Origin: Sphagnum magellanicum
Lineage: Eukaryota > Streptophyta > Sphagnopsida > Sphagnales > Sphagnaceae
Reading direction: 5' to 3'
DNA: 64,000 nucleotides
Assembly: GCA_021904315.1 (NCBI GenBank)
Contig: CM038908.1
Location: forward strand, 19,550,501-19,614,500
Shown one piece after another: positions 12,720-24,869 of the stretch. A program made the position numbers and the translations under genes. The notes under the pieces were generated by a model. It searched no databases and had not been told where the DNA came from. It saw nothing but the letters and a program-made list of their open reading frames with translations. Each line of letters begins with the position of its first letter. Within the stretch, counting starts at the first letter, position 1.

Positions 12720-15350
12720 AGAATATGATGAAGATGAAAAAGAAGTATAGAGAGAAAAGGAAGAAGAAAAGAAAAAAGGCCGTCAAGTTTTTCTTGGTGT
12801 CGAAAGAAGCCCAACTAGCTTTTTACTTGCAACCACATTCAAAAGAGGAGTGATAGATGAAGAACAAAAGGAAGAGGAGAAAGAAGAAGAAGAGGAGATT
12901 TATGAAGAAGGAGCAAAATCCAACTTGCAAAAAAAATCACCCCAAGGTATTCTTGGTGCCAAGAATACTTCAGTAGGATTTTTTTTGCAAACTTAAAAAT
13001 TGAAAAAGAAGAAAATGATAAAGAAGAATAGGAAGTAGAAAATGATGAAGAAGAGGAAAAATTTTTGGGGAAGAAGAGTTCGGTGACCTTTTCTCAATGC
13101 GAATAGAAGTTTTGATGCTACAACAATGCAAAGAGGAAGAGGAAGGAGAAGAGGAAAAGGAAGAAGAAGAAGAAGAAGAAAACAAAAGAAGAAGATGGAG
13201 AAGAAGATTTGGGGAAAAGATGGGCTGTCGAACTTCTTTGGCACTGAAAGAAGCCTAGAAAGTTTTTTTCCTAACACCACACCTAGAAGAGATGATGAAG
13301 AAGAATAGAGGAAACCTCTTGCCAATCAACTTTCGATGCCAAGATAAGTTCAGCAGGTGTTCTTTTGCAAAAAATAAACCTAGTGTCGATGAGGTAGAGG
13401 AAGAAGAAAAAGAAAAAGAAGAAAAGCGGAGAGAGAAGGAGATGAAAAAATTTGTAGAAAAAAATCTTGTCAAGGTATTCTAGGTGTCAAGAGCACCTTA
13501 GCGATATTTTTTTTTTTCAAAAATAAAAATGAAGGAGAAGGAGCCCGCTGAGCTTTTCTTGGCATCAAGAGAGCTCCTAACAAGCTTTTTTTTTTTGCAA
13601 CCATGTATTATTAAGATGTGAGAGGGTCCGTTCATGGTTGGGGTACTAAAAAAAGGAAAAAAAAGACTTAATGACTTTTTTGAGCTATTTTTTACAAATA
13701 AAATTTACATAAAACAAACTTAAATGAAAAAAATTGAATAGTGCAAATAAGATAATTCATGTGTTAATGGTGATTTTTCACATTCATACATAATTATGTA
13801 TGAATATTTTGGTTTAATGCCAAAAATGCAAATAATCCCATAAAATCCCAAAATGAGTTTCAATGGACAACCAAACATGTTTTTTAACAAGATTATTTCC
13901 TGCACATGTGATCTGCATATAAAGCTAAACATTTTGAACTCATTGAACATTTTTTTTTATATCAAATGGTTTAAAAAATGAATCCTTTGCCTTGTAGCCC
14001 TTTCCTTCAAATTTTCAAAACTTTGAATTTTTTGTTTGATTTGGTTTTTCATCAAGTTCATCCAATGAACATGTACTTTCATAGAAAGGGGCATGTTTTT
14101 GTTGTATAAACTTTTTGAAATCGATTGTATGGTTTTATGCATTCCTTTGATTCCTTTTTTAAAAATGTACTTTACACACTTGATTACTTTAGTTTACAAA
14201 ACTCAAAATGACATTTATATAGTATCCAAATTGTTTTAAAATATTTTTATTCATTTAGAAAAACATCATTTTATCTATTGGCATACAACAATCCATTACA
14301 ATTATAATAATGTAAGATAAACAAAAATCCAAAATTGTCCTTTGTAATCCTTTTTCAGTTAGACACTCCTTTTTGGTACCCCAATTGTGAATGGACTTGG
14401 GAACAGAAGAGGAGGAAGAAAGAAGAAGGTTGTAGAAAAAATAGGAAGAGCAAGAAGAAGATGAAGGAAGAGGAAGAGGAAGAAAAAGAAGGAGGAGGAG
14501 AAGAAAAAGAGGAAGAAGGAGAGGAAGAATAAGATTTTTTATTTTTTTGTAGAAACAATTCTTGCCAAGGTACTCTTGGCGTTGAGAGTACTTCAACATG
14601 AATTTTTTCTGCAAAAATAAAAAATGAAAAAGGAGCCCACTAAGCTTCTCTTGGTGTCGAGAGAAGCTCGACGGGCATTTTTTTTTCTGCAACTAGATTA
14701 CTAAGATGCAGGAACAAAAGAAGAGGAAGAAAGAAAAAGTTTGTAGAAAAAAGAGGAAGAGGAGGAAGAAGAAAAATAAGAAAAGGAAGGAGAAGAAGGG
14801 AAAAAGAGGAAGAAGAAGAAGAAGAAGATTTTTGTAGAAAAAATTCCCCTCAAGGTACTATTGATGCCGAAAGTACCTCGATGGGAATTTTTGCTTCAAA
14901 AATAAAAATGAAGAAGGAGCTTACCAAGCTTCTCTCGATGCCGAGCAAAGCCCAATGGGCATTTTTTTATGCAACCACACTACTAAGATCTACAAGAAAG
15001 GAAGAAGAGGAAGAAAGAAAAAGGTTGAAAAAAAAAAAAACAAGAGGAAGAGGAAGAGGAAGAAGAAAGAAAAATGTTGTAGAGAAAAGATCAGGAAGAG
15101 GAGGAGGAAGAAGAAGATGAATAGGAAGAAGAAGAAAAAAAAGGTTGAAGAAAAAAATGCACCAAGCTTCTCTTGGCATCAAGAGAAGTTTGGCACTTTT
15201 TTTTTTTTGCAAGCTTTCAAGACGACCAAATGCACTACACTTGAAAAAACAAAAAAAGAAGCTTGGACTAGAGAAATTTTTAGCAAGAAATTTTCACAAG
15301 AGAAGGAAAGGAAAACATACCTTCTCAAGGAGGTTCTCCCTTCTAGATTC
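12720..15350. repeat. Purine-rich (GAA/GGA) array of ~285-bp units with two hairpins each
   Basis: Each unit has three parts. One is a hairpin of the type GGTACTCTTGG..GAGAGTACC. About 75 bp later comes a second hairpin of the type AGCTTCTC..GAGAAGCT. A purine-only GAAGAGGAAGAA tract follows. Hairpin-one copies lie near 12945, 13473, 14570 and 14855. Hairpin-two copies lie near 12788, 13551, 14643, 14928 and 15168. Two adjacent complete units are 285 bp apart. Arms are near-perfect: 14643-14650 pairs with 14661-14668 over 8 bp, and 12947-12968 is a 22-bp palindrome with a 2-bp centre. Lys/Glu/Arg-rich or Ser/Leu/Phe-rich open frames here are by-products of the purine strand asymmetry and are not genes. 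Confidence 0.75.
13626..14396. mobile_element. 771-bp terminal-inverted-repeat element inserted in the purine array
   Basis: The left end reads GTCCGTTCATGGTTGGGGTA. The right end on the minus strand reads GTCCATTCACAATTGGGGTA, giving about 30 bp of imperfect inverted repeat. The flanking array supplies an empty site: an uninterrupted unit near 14700 reads AAGATGCAGGAACAAAAG, while here the same phrase is split between about 13612-13621 and 14400-14412. No coding capacity is visible. The GGGTCCGTT-like start recalls PIF/Harbinger or related MITEs. I could not fix a target-site duplication, so the superfamily is open. Confidence 0.6.
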
Positions 15351-16100
15351 GTGTGTTGAGAAAGCTAGAAAAAGCTCTTCTTGTGTCTCTAGCTCTTGCT
15401 TATCTTCCTCGAATTCACTCTCTTGCTAATCCATGTCCCTAATTGGTTCCTTACCCTCCCCCTTCAAAAGAAATGGACTTAGATTTTAACTTGACAAAGA
15501 AGAAGGCAAAGCGTCAACTACACGTATAAAAATATGTACTTTCAAGAATTGAAGTTGAAAAAGGTGTGGAGGATGTGTATTACACGACCCGTCATGTCCA
15601 TGAGATGTGCATTTTTCTCTTCTTCACACATTGCGAAATCCTCACCACTTTCCTTTTCATTGATCACCAAGAACAATAGATGCTTCTTCCTTTGCTTTGA
15701 ACTTGTCCAGTTGTGGCTATGCCTTCTATATAATTGTCGAAGCTCCTTCCTTTCAAAACTAAAACTCTACATTTGGACAACTAACAATTGGAATTTGCAA
15801 TGTGAATTAAAAGTTTGGAAATATAGGCTAGACACATTACCTTTATATTGATAGATTAAAACCCTAAACCTAAACCTTATTCACCTCTACAAAAGTGCTC
15901 GATTGATTTCATTTTGTGAAAATATTCCATGGGTACGTAATTTTTATGTACATTTGTAAGATATTCATATGCATACATCTTTTTTTACACATGGAAATGG
16001 AGCTAGGATTCACATCCTATATATATATAAGTTTAAGATGTGTTACATTTCCCAATATTCATATCATGTATTTGCACTTTTTATGCCCTAGATAAATTGA
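15351..16100. other. Unassigned sequence after the purine array
   Basis: Contains a 105-codon open frame at 15534-15851 (plus strand) rich in Cys, Leu and Ser with no recognisable motif. I see no promoter or splice support and do not call it a gene. Confidence 0.35.
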
Positions 16101-16106
16101 AGTCAC

Positions 16107-17135
16107 ATGCAAAACCATAGTTTTCCAAATGCATACACTATCATATACATAGCACATGCAAATGTATGTATGGTACTTATCTCTCTATGGAATACACATT
16201 CTATCCTTACATCTAAATGGATAAAACATACTTATTGCACTCTTTTATGCATCATTCATATTCATGTGGTACATATGTTTCAAATGTTACATTGAGTACA
16301 TATGATACATATGCTACATATGGTGTGTATGGGATATGTGGTGACCTAGGATGGACTTCCAAATGAGTCTAAACATGTGTTTACAAATGTGGTCTAAATA
16401 TAAATATAGCTAGATAATGCACATCTTTAGGATTCAATTGAATCACATGCAAATGAACATACTTTGCTTATACATATGATGTATTTATAATACACTTTTA
16501 TTTTTGTAGCACAAATATGATGTTTTAATAAAAATGAACAACCTAGGAGGTATATGAATCTCACACATTAGAATACCATATCTCACAGATATTTGGCTTT
16601 CCCTATGTTGTTGTCATGACATTTGTGCCATACATGTATATGGTGCACATATGTACATACAAATCTAGATACCTAGCCCTTGCACATGATTATCAATGTA
16701 TGAGTACACATATTATTTTTACATCTAAATCACCAATAGATGATGCAAATACACGTGGCACCTTCAAATGGCACATCAATATTACAAATACTTATGGTAC
16801 AAGTCTATGGATCATTCAAATATTCATTGTACATATATTGCAAATGTTTAAAATTTGTACATATGGCTCATATGGTACATATGGTTTTAATGGTATATGA
16901 TTTTTTTTCCCATATTTGCAGATGGTTCACATATCAATGGGGTTAGTCTTCATAATGTGCACATATGTATACACATTTGTTATTTTTAAATATGTCCATG
17001 TTCAAGCTCACTTCAATCACTTGCATGAAAATAGATATAACTAATCATACAAATTCACCTGCATAGTTCATTCACATGATATATGTATAATACACATATA
17101 TTTACAAAGCATAGATATAGCGATTTAATAAACAT
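16107..17135 (+). repeat. Diverged tandem duplication (~560-600 bp) rich in ACATATG
   Basis: The two halves share an ordered set of phrases. ATCATTCATATTC at about 16248 pairs with ATCATTCAAATATTC at about 16808. GTTTTAATAAA near 16524 pairs with GATTTAATAAA near 17125. CATACATCTCA-like ends also pair. CATATG and ACATATGG words are very frequent throughout. Divergence is high, so boundaries are approximate. Confidence 0.45.
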
Positions 17136-18899
17136 TGCTAGAATTGGAAGCCCATACATCTCATACATTATGATTGTACATTCATTGTGATTATATGTAC
17201 ACATATCTAGTAATCCATATGATCTTGCTATGACAATTGTGCCATATTTATATTTTTGCACCTATAGTAACTAACCATAATATCCTTGATATTATGGGAT
17301 CTATTCATTATCGAATCATATATAATTTCCTCCCCGTCTTTCATGGCCTTTATTATGCTTGGTGGTTTCTATATGATGTACAATTCTGTTATTCGGTATT
17401 CCATTGTCTATGATTGTTTTCTTCCACAAATTTCCCTTCCCTTTTGTACCTATATTTTCTTGTACCTAATTTAAGTTAACCTAATTACAAGAATCATTTT
17501 TTGCTTGAAATGTTTTGCCACCACCTTCTCTAAAATGTTTTTCTTACAAATGCATTTTAAAGAATTTACATGTCCTTGCAAAAAAAATCCTTTATATTAA
17601 GGGTGTTGATATTTAGCAAATCAAATATTATTTCATTGCCATCTTTTTAATCAACCCTCAACTTACCAGGTGATATCTATGTGATATATAAGTTTGTTAC
17701 TCATTATTTCTTCTCTTGATTGTTTTTTTTTAATAAAACATATTGGTCCTAATGCTTGTTGGCTTTTGATTTGGCATCTTGGAATTTGACATTGTTGGCA
17801 ACGGGTTATTCGTGTCTTTTTCATTAGTGTTCACCATATTCTTTATCATCAATGATATCTCAATAGTAACATTTCTCACAAATTGTCTCCACTATGCCAA
17901 TCATCATTGATTTAACATACTTGCGTGGTTTAATTGCTTTGCCTTTAACCTTTGGTTTAATTGTTTTCTTCCACCTATTTCAATATGCATATTACACTAT
18001 GCACCTTTTATCTATTGTAATTATGGACAATGTATACTAGTTAATATATTATGTGCTTAAAAGTTTGCTTCCATATTTTTGTGTTGGCAGTACATTCCTT
18101 CTTTGTTTGATATGGCCTTTCAAAATCAAATCCATGCCATTATGGGTTCCCATCTCTTTAAATGGCTCTTGACATTAGTCTCCAATTTTTTGTATAATTA
18201 TGCAATTCAAATAATAATGTTTAGCTTGTTGAAATTATTTGTTGGGTTCTCAAGGTTTTGCATATTTGTTTGAACACCATGTTTCATGTTTAATAATCTT
18301 CACCACATTCCATTAAAAAAATACTCATTGCTAACATTAATCTTTCTTGGTTTTTTAGTTGTTTGCCTAGTTCATATTTCTAGGGTTCCTCATTCCCATC
18401 CTTTAAATTGTTTTAGTTCATACCCTTCGATTATTTTCACTTATGTTATTCTTGTTCTTGCTCCATCATTTCAATTCTTTTTATCCCATCCTTGTGCACT
18501 TGGTAATATGGCAACATTTCATGTTGTTGGCTGCTTGGATTTCACCATCATGGTCAACGATTCAAGGACGACCTCTATTTTTAAATAGTGTTTATGCATT
18601 ATGTTTATTTTTTAACTAAGTTCTTTACATATATCCAAGGATGTCTTGTATGACTCTAATAACTTGGTTTCGAATTCATTGTATTAGATTCCCACCGTGT
18701 CTTTTCAAGGGCACCAATGGGTAGTTGGCTTTGGCCGTTATTGCATTGTTAGCAATAGTTTGATTCACAACTCTCAAGACACCATTCTCACATTACAAAC
18801 CACAGGTTTTGTTGTTAAGATTGTGAAAGAGGAGCACAAGGTTCTCAATAATCTCCCTTAATGTTCAGATGTTTTTGCATCTTTTGTTTTCATTGAATT
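17136..18899. other. Intergenic, no gene recognised
   Basis: T-rich sequence with hydrophobic short open frames (18079-18273 and 18286-18588) typical of AT-rich noncoding DNA. The last 250 bp may be the start of the downstream transposase-like pseudogene, because phrases such as LSDSSSGDDLIPLSSSIKSL appear near 18895-18960. Confidence 0.4.
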
Positions 18900-21306
18900 T
18901 GTCTGATTCTTCCTCAGGGGATGATTTGATACCCCTTTCTTCTTCGATCAAATCACTAAAAGCAAATTCTCAATCTACTACCCCATAGTCACCCAACCTT
19001 CCAACCCATATGGTAGTATTCAATTTGTTGTTTCTTCCTTTCGTGTTATGGCACTCCCCAGACATACCTCCAATGAATTGTGAAATTTGGATTATAACAA
19101 GATACCTCTTCAAAAAGTCCAGTTCTTGCCGATTACTTTCGATGGAAATGTCCTTTTTTGAATTGCCACCCATGCTTCCAACTATTCATAGGCCTTCGCA
19201 AATGCAAGGCATGGATAGAAAGTATGATGGCCATGCTTGGTGCAAGGTGATCACAACTAATATCAAAAACAATTTTGGGTTTAGTTTCAAGAAGGCTCAT
19301 TGCTTGGGTCACTTGCGCTATGTGCAAAACAACTATGAGATATTTGTGCACGCCAATTCTCACAATGAAATCTTCTAGTGTGGTGAACTCACACATATTC
19401 CAATTGTAGGTCAAATTGCACTATTCCATCCACTTCATCCTTTGTGTGCAAATTTCGTCATGCTCTTCCTCTTTGTGTCATAAGTTGTAGTGGACAAATT
19501 TATTATGTTGTGCATGGACTTTAATCAATTTCAAGAGTAGTGATTCATCCTGGGCTCCACAAACATCTTGTGGTGGATGGCAAGTGTAGGGAATCTACAG
19601 ATGAGACTAGAAGGTCGATCATAGAGGAGGTCGATCACACACCTTATGCCAAGATATATGTGATTTTGTTGAATGCTAGCAAGACTTTCTTGGTTATGCA
19701 TCTATTTGATGATAATGGTGATGGCCCTATAGAGCTTTCGAAAGGTGAACAACTAAAATAGATCCAAGAAAAGTTTTCTGAACTAAATTCGCCCAATGTT
19801 CATAACTTGGTTGCTTTTTTCAAACATTGTTCAAGGCGTGGCTCTATTGATAACATCCTTGAACTAAAGTGAAAAGTTGCCATGATTACTGTGTTGTTTT
19901 CCAAGACAAGTTGTAGGACAAAAGGTTTTCATTTTCAAGATGTCCATAAACAATGTGGGGAGTGGACCATGCTTCATCACACAAATGCAACCTACATGGG
20001 ATTTGTAGAACAATTGGACCATGTTTGATCATGTGAATCGTGTTACTGGTTGGACAACTATGGCTTGTCATGTGTATAATCTTGCTTATTATAAAATGAT
20101 GACCATTGTGATTTATTACATGTAATCTAAGGACATCAAAGTTCAACAGATCATGTGGACAAAGCTTAATGAGATGATGCTAAAGAACAAGTTTCCAAAA
20201 CCAAATTTTAAAAGATTCATGGTTGATAGTGCACAAGCCAATTGGAAGCTATCAAAATTGTTTATGGTTATGGGGACACTTTTGTCAAGATGGTTGATAA
20301 AGAACGTACATGTTTATTCCATTGGACTCAATTGTTTAATAGGCACACCAAATAGCCGATCAAGCTTGTGTTGCAAGATCAACACAAAGGTTTTTGCCAC
20401 TAATACAAGAATGCAAAATCCCTAGTGGAGTTTGACGGTCTTTTTGTTATAATTCGTTGTTGGTGGTTGTCATCAGGGACTGCTTCAAAGGCAAGTGTCC
20501 ATGAACAATTGGTTAAACTTTTAACATTTTCGTGTCAAGCAATGGGGAGGTTTCATGGTCCATGTCACTATGAAAAAATTGTGTTCATTGCAACTTGTCT
20601 GATGCAACTAAAAGTGTCTAATAGAACTAGATTACAACTAAATAGACTAGTTGCAATGAACATGATTTTCTCATAGTGTGTGAGCATTTCACCTACAAAC
20701 TTCCTATGATTCCCTCTCTCTTTTGTTCATTCAAAATTGGAAATCCATTTGTAGTTGAACTCCATTCGCACTCTACTTCCATCTTTGCCTCCATCTTTGT
20801 TGTGAGATTAAAGATTTTACCAATCTTCAATTTCCTTTCATTTACAAAAGTTTAGTGATGAAAAGTGGACCAACATGTCCACTTGCAATCTGGCCAAAAT
20901 TGTCCATAACATCAGGTTGTAGCAGATAAGAAAACATGGTACTTGTCTTAACACAACAATGTTTGATGATTACGTTCGTGCTTTCAAAAAATCTACATTG
21001 TATAGACAATACTTGCAATATACATTATACTATCTATACAATGTAGATTATTTGTAAGGTGGTCCACCTAGTTTGCATGGTCCTGATCAAAATGAATTGT
21101 TATTGAAAAGGGCCTATGGGTCAAGTGATCATGCTAGACTTCCAACAACTATTGCAAATTACACGTTCAAATCTTCCTTCACAAATCGCCTACCACACCT
21201 GGAAGGAGAAGAGATTTTTGGATCTATGAAGCAACTTGCTAATTGTCCTTCTAGCGAAAATAATGATTCCCATTGTCCTAATTGTGAGAATTTTTCTTAT
21301 CCATGA
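18900..21306 (+). pseudogene. Decayed MULE-like transposase gene with WRKY/FLYWCH-type zinc finger
   Basis: A transposase-type ghost gene on the plus strand, read in alternating frames. Near 19211-19330 is YDGHAWCKVIT, resembling the WRKY/GCM-type DGxxWRK start, followed by HCLGHLRYVQNNYE. At 19542-19590 the HPGLHKHLVVDGKCRES block resembles the terminal HxGxHxH ligands of such fingers. Further on are GWTTMACHVYNLAYYKMMTI (20053-20112) and FMVDSAQANWK (20217-20249). In a shifted frame KMVDKERTCLFHWTQ follows (about 20291-20335), consistent with the second Asp and the C..H pair of MULE cores. RCWWLSSGTASK is at 20453-20488. The last open block, 21073-21306, runs from MHGPDQNELLLKRAYG to a stop. 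Stops and at least three frameshifts, plus a hairpin rearrangement at 20990-21049, break it. No terminal inverted repeats could be assigned. The family call is from motif reading and is moderately sure. Confidence 0.45.
20990..21049. repeat. Perfect 17-bp inverted repeat (foldback) inside the transposase-like pseudogene
   Basis: The left arm 20990-21006 is exactly complementary to the right arm 21033-21049, with a 26-bp loop. The left arm belongs to the coding phrase STLYRQYLQ. The right arm is a reversed copy lying just before GGPPSLHGPDQ, as if a short template switch had duplicated it in reverse. Confidence 0.85.
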
Positions 21307-22152
21307 ATAACCGTTCCTACTATTATGCCCAATAATGTAAAGGATGTATGCATGCACAACCATCCTCTACTCCTAATAATTTGCTAGCTTTGGTATCGTG
21401 AGGTGGCTTGGAATTGAAGGGAAATATTGTGTTGATGGCTAGTGGCATATTGAATGATGCCCACCCAATTCTACAATTCAATGTTCTACACTCTAGAAAA
21501 CCATTGGGCTCAAATGCAAAACAAGTATCAACCTTTACAAATTTATAAATGGAACTCCTACTCCATGTTACTCAGGTTTCTAGGTTGAATATCATAGCAA
21601 ATCACCTGAACACCATAAACATTGGTTTTGTGTTGATGACTTCAATTACTGTGTCGGTGGAACAACACAAAAATTTGTAGTTGTTAGGCTTGTTGTTCCA
21701 ATTGTATGACCCATCTAAGAATGTATTAACTTAACTAAAAAGAAGATAAGAACTCTAGAAGAAGGTTTTCATTTGACCGCCTACGTAGAAACAACGCTCA
21801 AAGTTTATTTGGCTCCCAATGTTCTAATTCAAGTAATTCCTGTGTGCTTGTTGTGAGATGCCACAATCTTGTGAGGCCATCTTATGCAAGTTGTTGGCCT
21901 ATAGCTCATGGTGGCAAGAAAGTGAAATGTCCTTCAGTCTTCAAATTAACACAATACCACACCAACAATTGGGAGGTTGGGAAATTACTTTTCTAGTGCA
22001 TTATTTTCCTTGTTGTTGATGTCCCCCCACCTGGGTATGGACGAATTTACAATATTCTTTCATATGACAAAGGATACAACGTGACTATTGGAAATTTCCT
22101 TATATGTTCATGTGTTTACTTTGTCACAATGTTGGTAGGTTCTTTGGGTGGT
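21307..22152. other. Possible 3' remainder of the transposase-like pseudogene
   Basis: Short coding-like pieces on the plus strand, for example HKHWFCVDDFNYCVGGTTQ near 21620-21675, suggest that decay products of the same gene extend here. Frames change every few dozen codons and no domain can be named. Confidence 0.3.
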
Positions 22153-22529
22153 CACTAGAAGAAAAACATGTATTTTAAACTATTCTTTGCAATTAAATTT
22201 TAGTCGCTTAAAACAAGAGGCATGTGATAAACTAATCGCAAATGACAAAGGGCATTATATGAAAGAAAAAGTCAACAAATACATTTCATACTTTGACTCC
22301 ATTGTATACGTATTGTCACATGCGACTAAGATGCAATATTTTGGTCACAATTGAAGGCAAATCATGTGTTGCCACGTGTCTTAATATTTGATTTTAAAAA
22401 TATAATAATTATTGTTATTTTGAAATAATCTAAGATATTCAATTCCAATACTTGGATGATCTTATATTATGACATGTGGCCAATATGCCACGTGGCAATA
22501 AAAATAATTTAATAAAAATAAAAATATTA

Positions 22530-22760
22530 AGTTGGTAGGTACTTAGGTAGTACATAAATAGGTGATTATAATCCTTACTTACCTACCTCCTACCTACTTA
22601 GGTAAAAAAGTAAGTAGGTATGTTCTATCTTCCTAAGCTAAATACCTACTCATATAGGTAGGTATTTAGGTAGGTAGGTACATAGGCCGACCTAAATGGG
22701 TAGGTCAAATTAGGTACCTACCTAATTAAATAGATAAGTAGGTTGGGGAGGTAAGTACTT
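22530..22760. repeat. Degenerate TACC/GGTA tract in CACTA copy 2
   Basis: GGTAGGTACTTAGGTAG and CTTACCTACCTCC type runs alternate in both orientations, matching the tract in copy 1 in position and character. Confidence 0.75.
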
Positions 22761-23929
22761 TAGAATTGTGCATTATTTGTTATTTTGTTTTGGGTTGAGC
22801 CTTTTGATTAATTCATCCCATGTGCACAATTTTTTTAATGTGAAATTGGATGGGCACACCCCCTTTGTTTATATAATGTTCAAAATAGGAACGAAGAACA
22901 AACAATATGGGATAAGTTTTGAAATTGCAACTTCCTTACAAACTAAGTTATAATTCCAAAACTTTCTTCTTGCCTTACTTTCTTATTTTTAAAATTTTAA
23001 AACAATTCAAGTACTAGATAATTAAATACTCATTTAATTAATAATGATTAAATTTACATATATTTAAATTATAAACTATACACTACAAATATTCAGTATT
23101 CATTATCAATTATTTAAATAAGCAATAATTTCTTAATATTTAACAAACTAACTATCTAGTTACTCACAAGTTATAATACATAACTCATAAATAATTAAAT
23201 ATTTAAAAATATTTTATTACTTTTTAGAACCTGATCGAATTATATATAATATAATTAATCTAAAACTAATTTAATGACTATAATTTAAAATTTTAAAATT
23301 TTAAGTATTTATTTTAAAAATATAAGTAATGAATTAATAATTGTTATTAGAAAGTAAATTCTTACACAAATTTTTTAAAAATTATTATTCAACTAATTAC
23401 ATTTATCGTTGTAAAAATTATTATAGGTCAAGTAATTTTTTTCTCTTGGTAATTATTAACTATAAATACAATAATTTGTTAAACATAACATTAATTTTCA
23501 TAATTACTATAAAATATTTATCATAGATGATTAATCACAGAATTTTTAAAGATAATATTATTATATAATAATTCATGAAATTAAAATCAGTAAAATAATT
23601 ATTTTAATTACAATATAATTTTTCCAAATTTTTAATTCATGTTTGAAGTTCTAAATTGAAGAGTGTGAATAATTATGTTCAATTAGAAAATAATTATGCA
23701 CATACTAATTAATTCTTATCTGAAGTAATTACAATTATTTTAAAGTAAAGTCACATTAATTTAAGTAATTAATTTCTTTTAATATAAAAATATAAATTAT
23801 ATAATATAAAAATTTATGTTATAATAATAAAAATTTGATGTCACTTAGATTTAATAAACATAATCATTTATAATTATTTATAAAAGTGATTTATTATGGA
23901 TAACACTAGTAAAAAAATCCGTTGAAACT

Positions 23930-24810
23930 GAATCAATAATTTTTTGAATTAAAATATAAATTTAAGATTCCAAAATAGTAATTCAAAATTCAAATATCAA
24001 TTTTTAGATCAAATAAGTTTTTTGAAGTTAAATAACAAATTTCAGAATTGAAATGTCAAATTTCAGATTCAAATAATAATATTCAAAATTAAAATGTCCA
24101 TTTTAAGATTCAATTAATAATTTTCTGAATTGAAATATTAATTGTGAGAATAAAAAATAATAATTTGGAATTCAAATTTCAACTTTGAAGTCAAATAATT
24201 GTTTTAATTTAAATTTAAAACTTTAGAATTCAAATTTCAAATTTCAAATTCAAATAAAAAAATTTAAAATCAAGTTTCCGATTTTTAGACTCAATAAAGT
24301 TTCTTAAATTGAAATAATAATTTTTTGATTCGAAAATAATAATTTAGAATTCAATATCAATTTTTAGATCAAATAAATTTCTTGAATTTAAATAAAAAAT
24401 TTCAGAATTGAATTGTCAATTTTCACATTCAAATAACAATATTCAAAATTGAAATGTACATTTTTAGACTCAATTACTAATTTTCAGATTTGAAGTATTA
24501 ATTTTGAGAATCCAAAATAATAATTTGGAATTTGAATTTCAGGTTCGAATCAAATGATTATTAAAAATTTAAATGAAATATTTTGAGAATAAATATAATT
24601 TTTCATATTCATATAAAAATATTCAAAAGTAAAATGTTCATTTTTATGACCAATTAATAATTTTCTGAATTGAAATACTAATTTTGGATCCAAAAATATT
24701 AATTTAGAATTCAAAATCAATTTTTAGATCAAATAATGTTTTAAACAATTGAAATAACAATTTTCAGATTTGAATTTAAAAAATTCAAAGTTCAAATATT
24801 AATTTTGAGA
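23930..24810 (+). repeat. 360-bp higher-order tandem repeat of ~20-bp monomers (about 2.4 copies)
   Basis: The phrase TTTTTAGATCAAATAA starts at 24001, 24361 and 24721, exactly 360 bp apart. Flanking sequence agrees over most of each period, for example ATTTCAGAATTGAAATGTC and AATAATTTGGAATT. Within a period, GAATTC/AGATTC-centred phrases recur about every 20 bp, giving roughly eighteen monomers of the type GATTCAAATAATAATTTTT alternating with GAATTGAAATATCAATTTT. It lies inside the CACTA element. Confidence 0.8.
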
Positions 24811-24845
24811 TTCATTATATGAACAATATACATATGTATGCATAT

Positions 24846-24869
24846 TATATATATATATATATATATATA
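24846..24869. repeat. (TA)n microsatellite
   Basis: About twelve TA dinucleotides in the CACTA copy 2 core, just after the 360-bp repeat. Confidence 0.9.

Noticed and set aside
12970..15429. Lys/Glu/Arg-rich and Ser/Leu/Phe-rich open frames up to 145 codons
   Set aside because: They arise from the purine/pyrimidine strand asymmetry of the tandem array, which is open in several frames on both strands.
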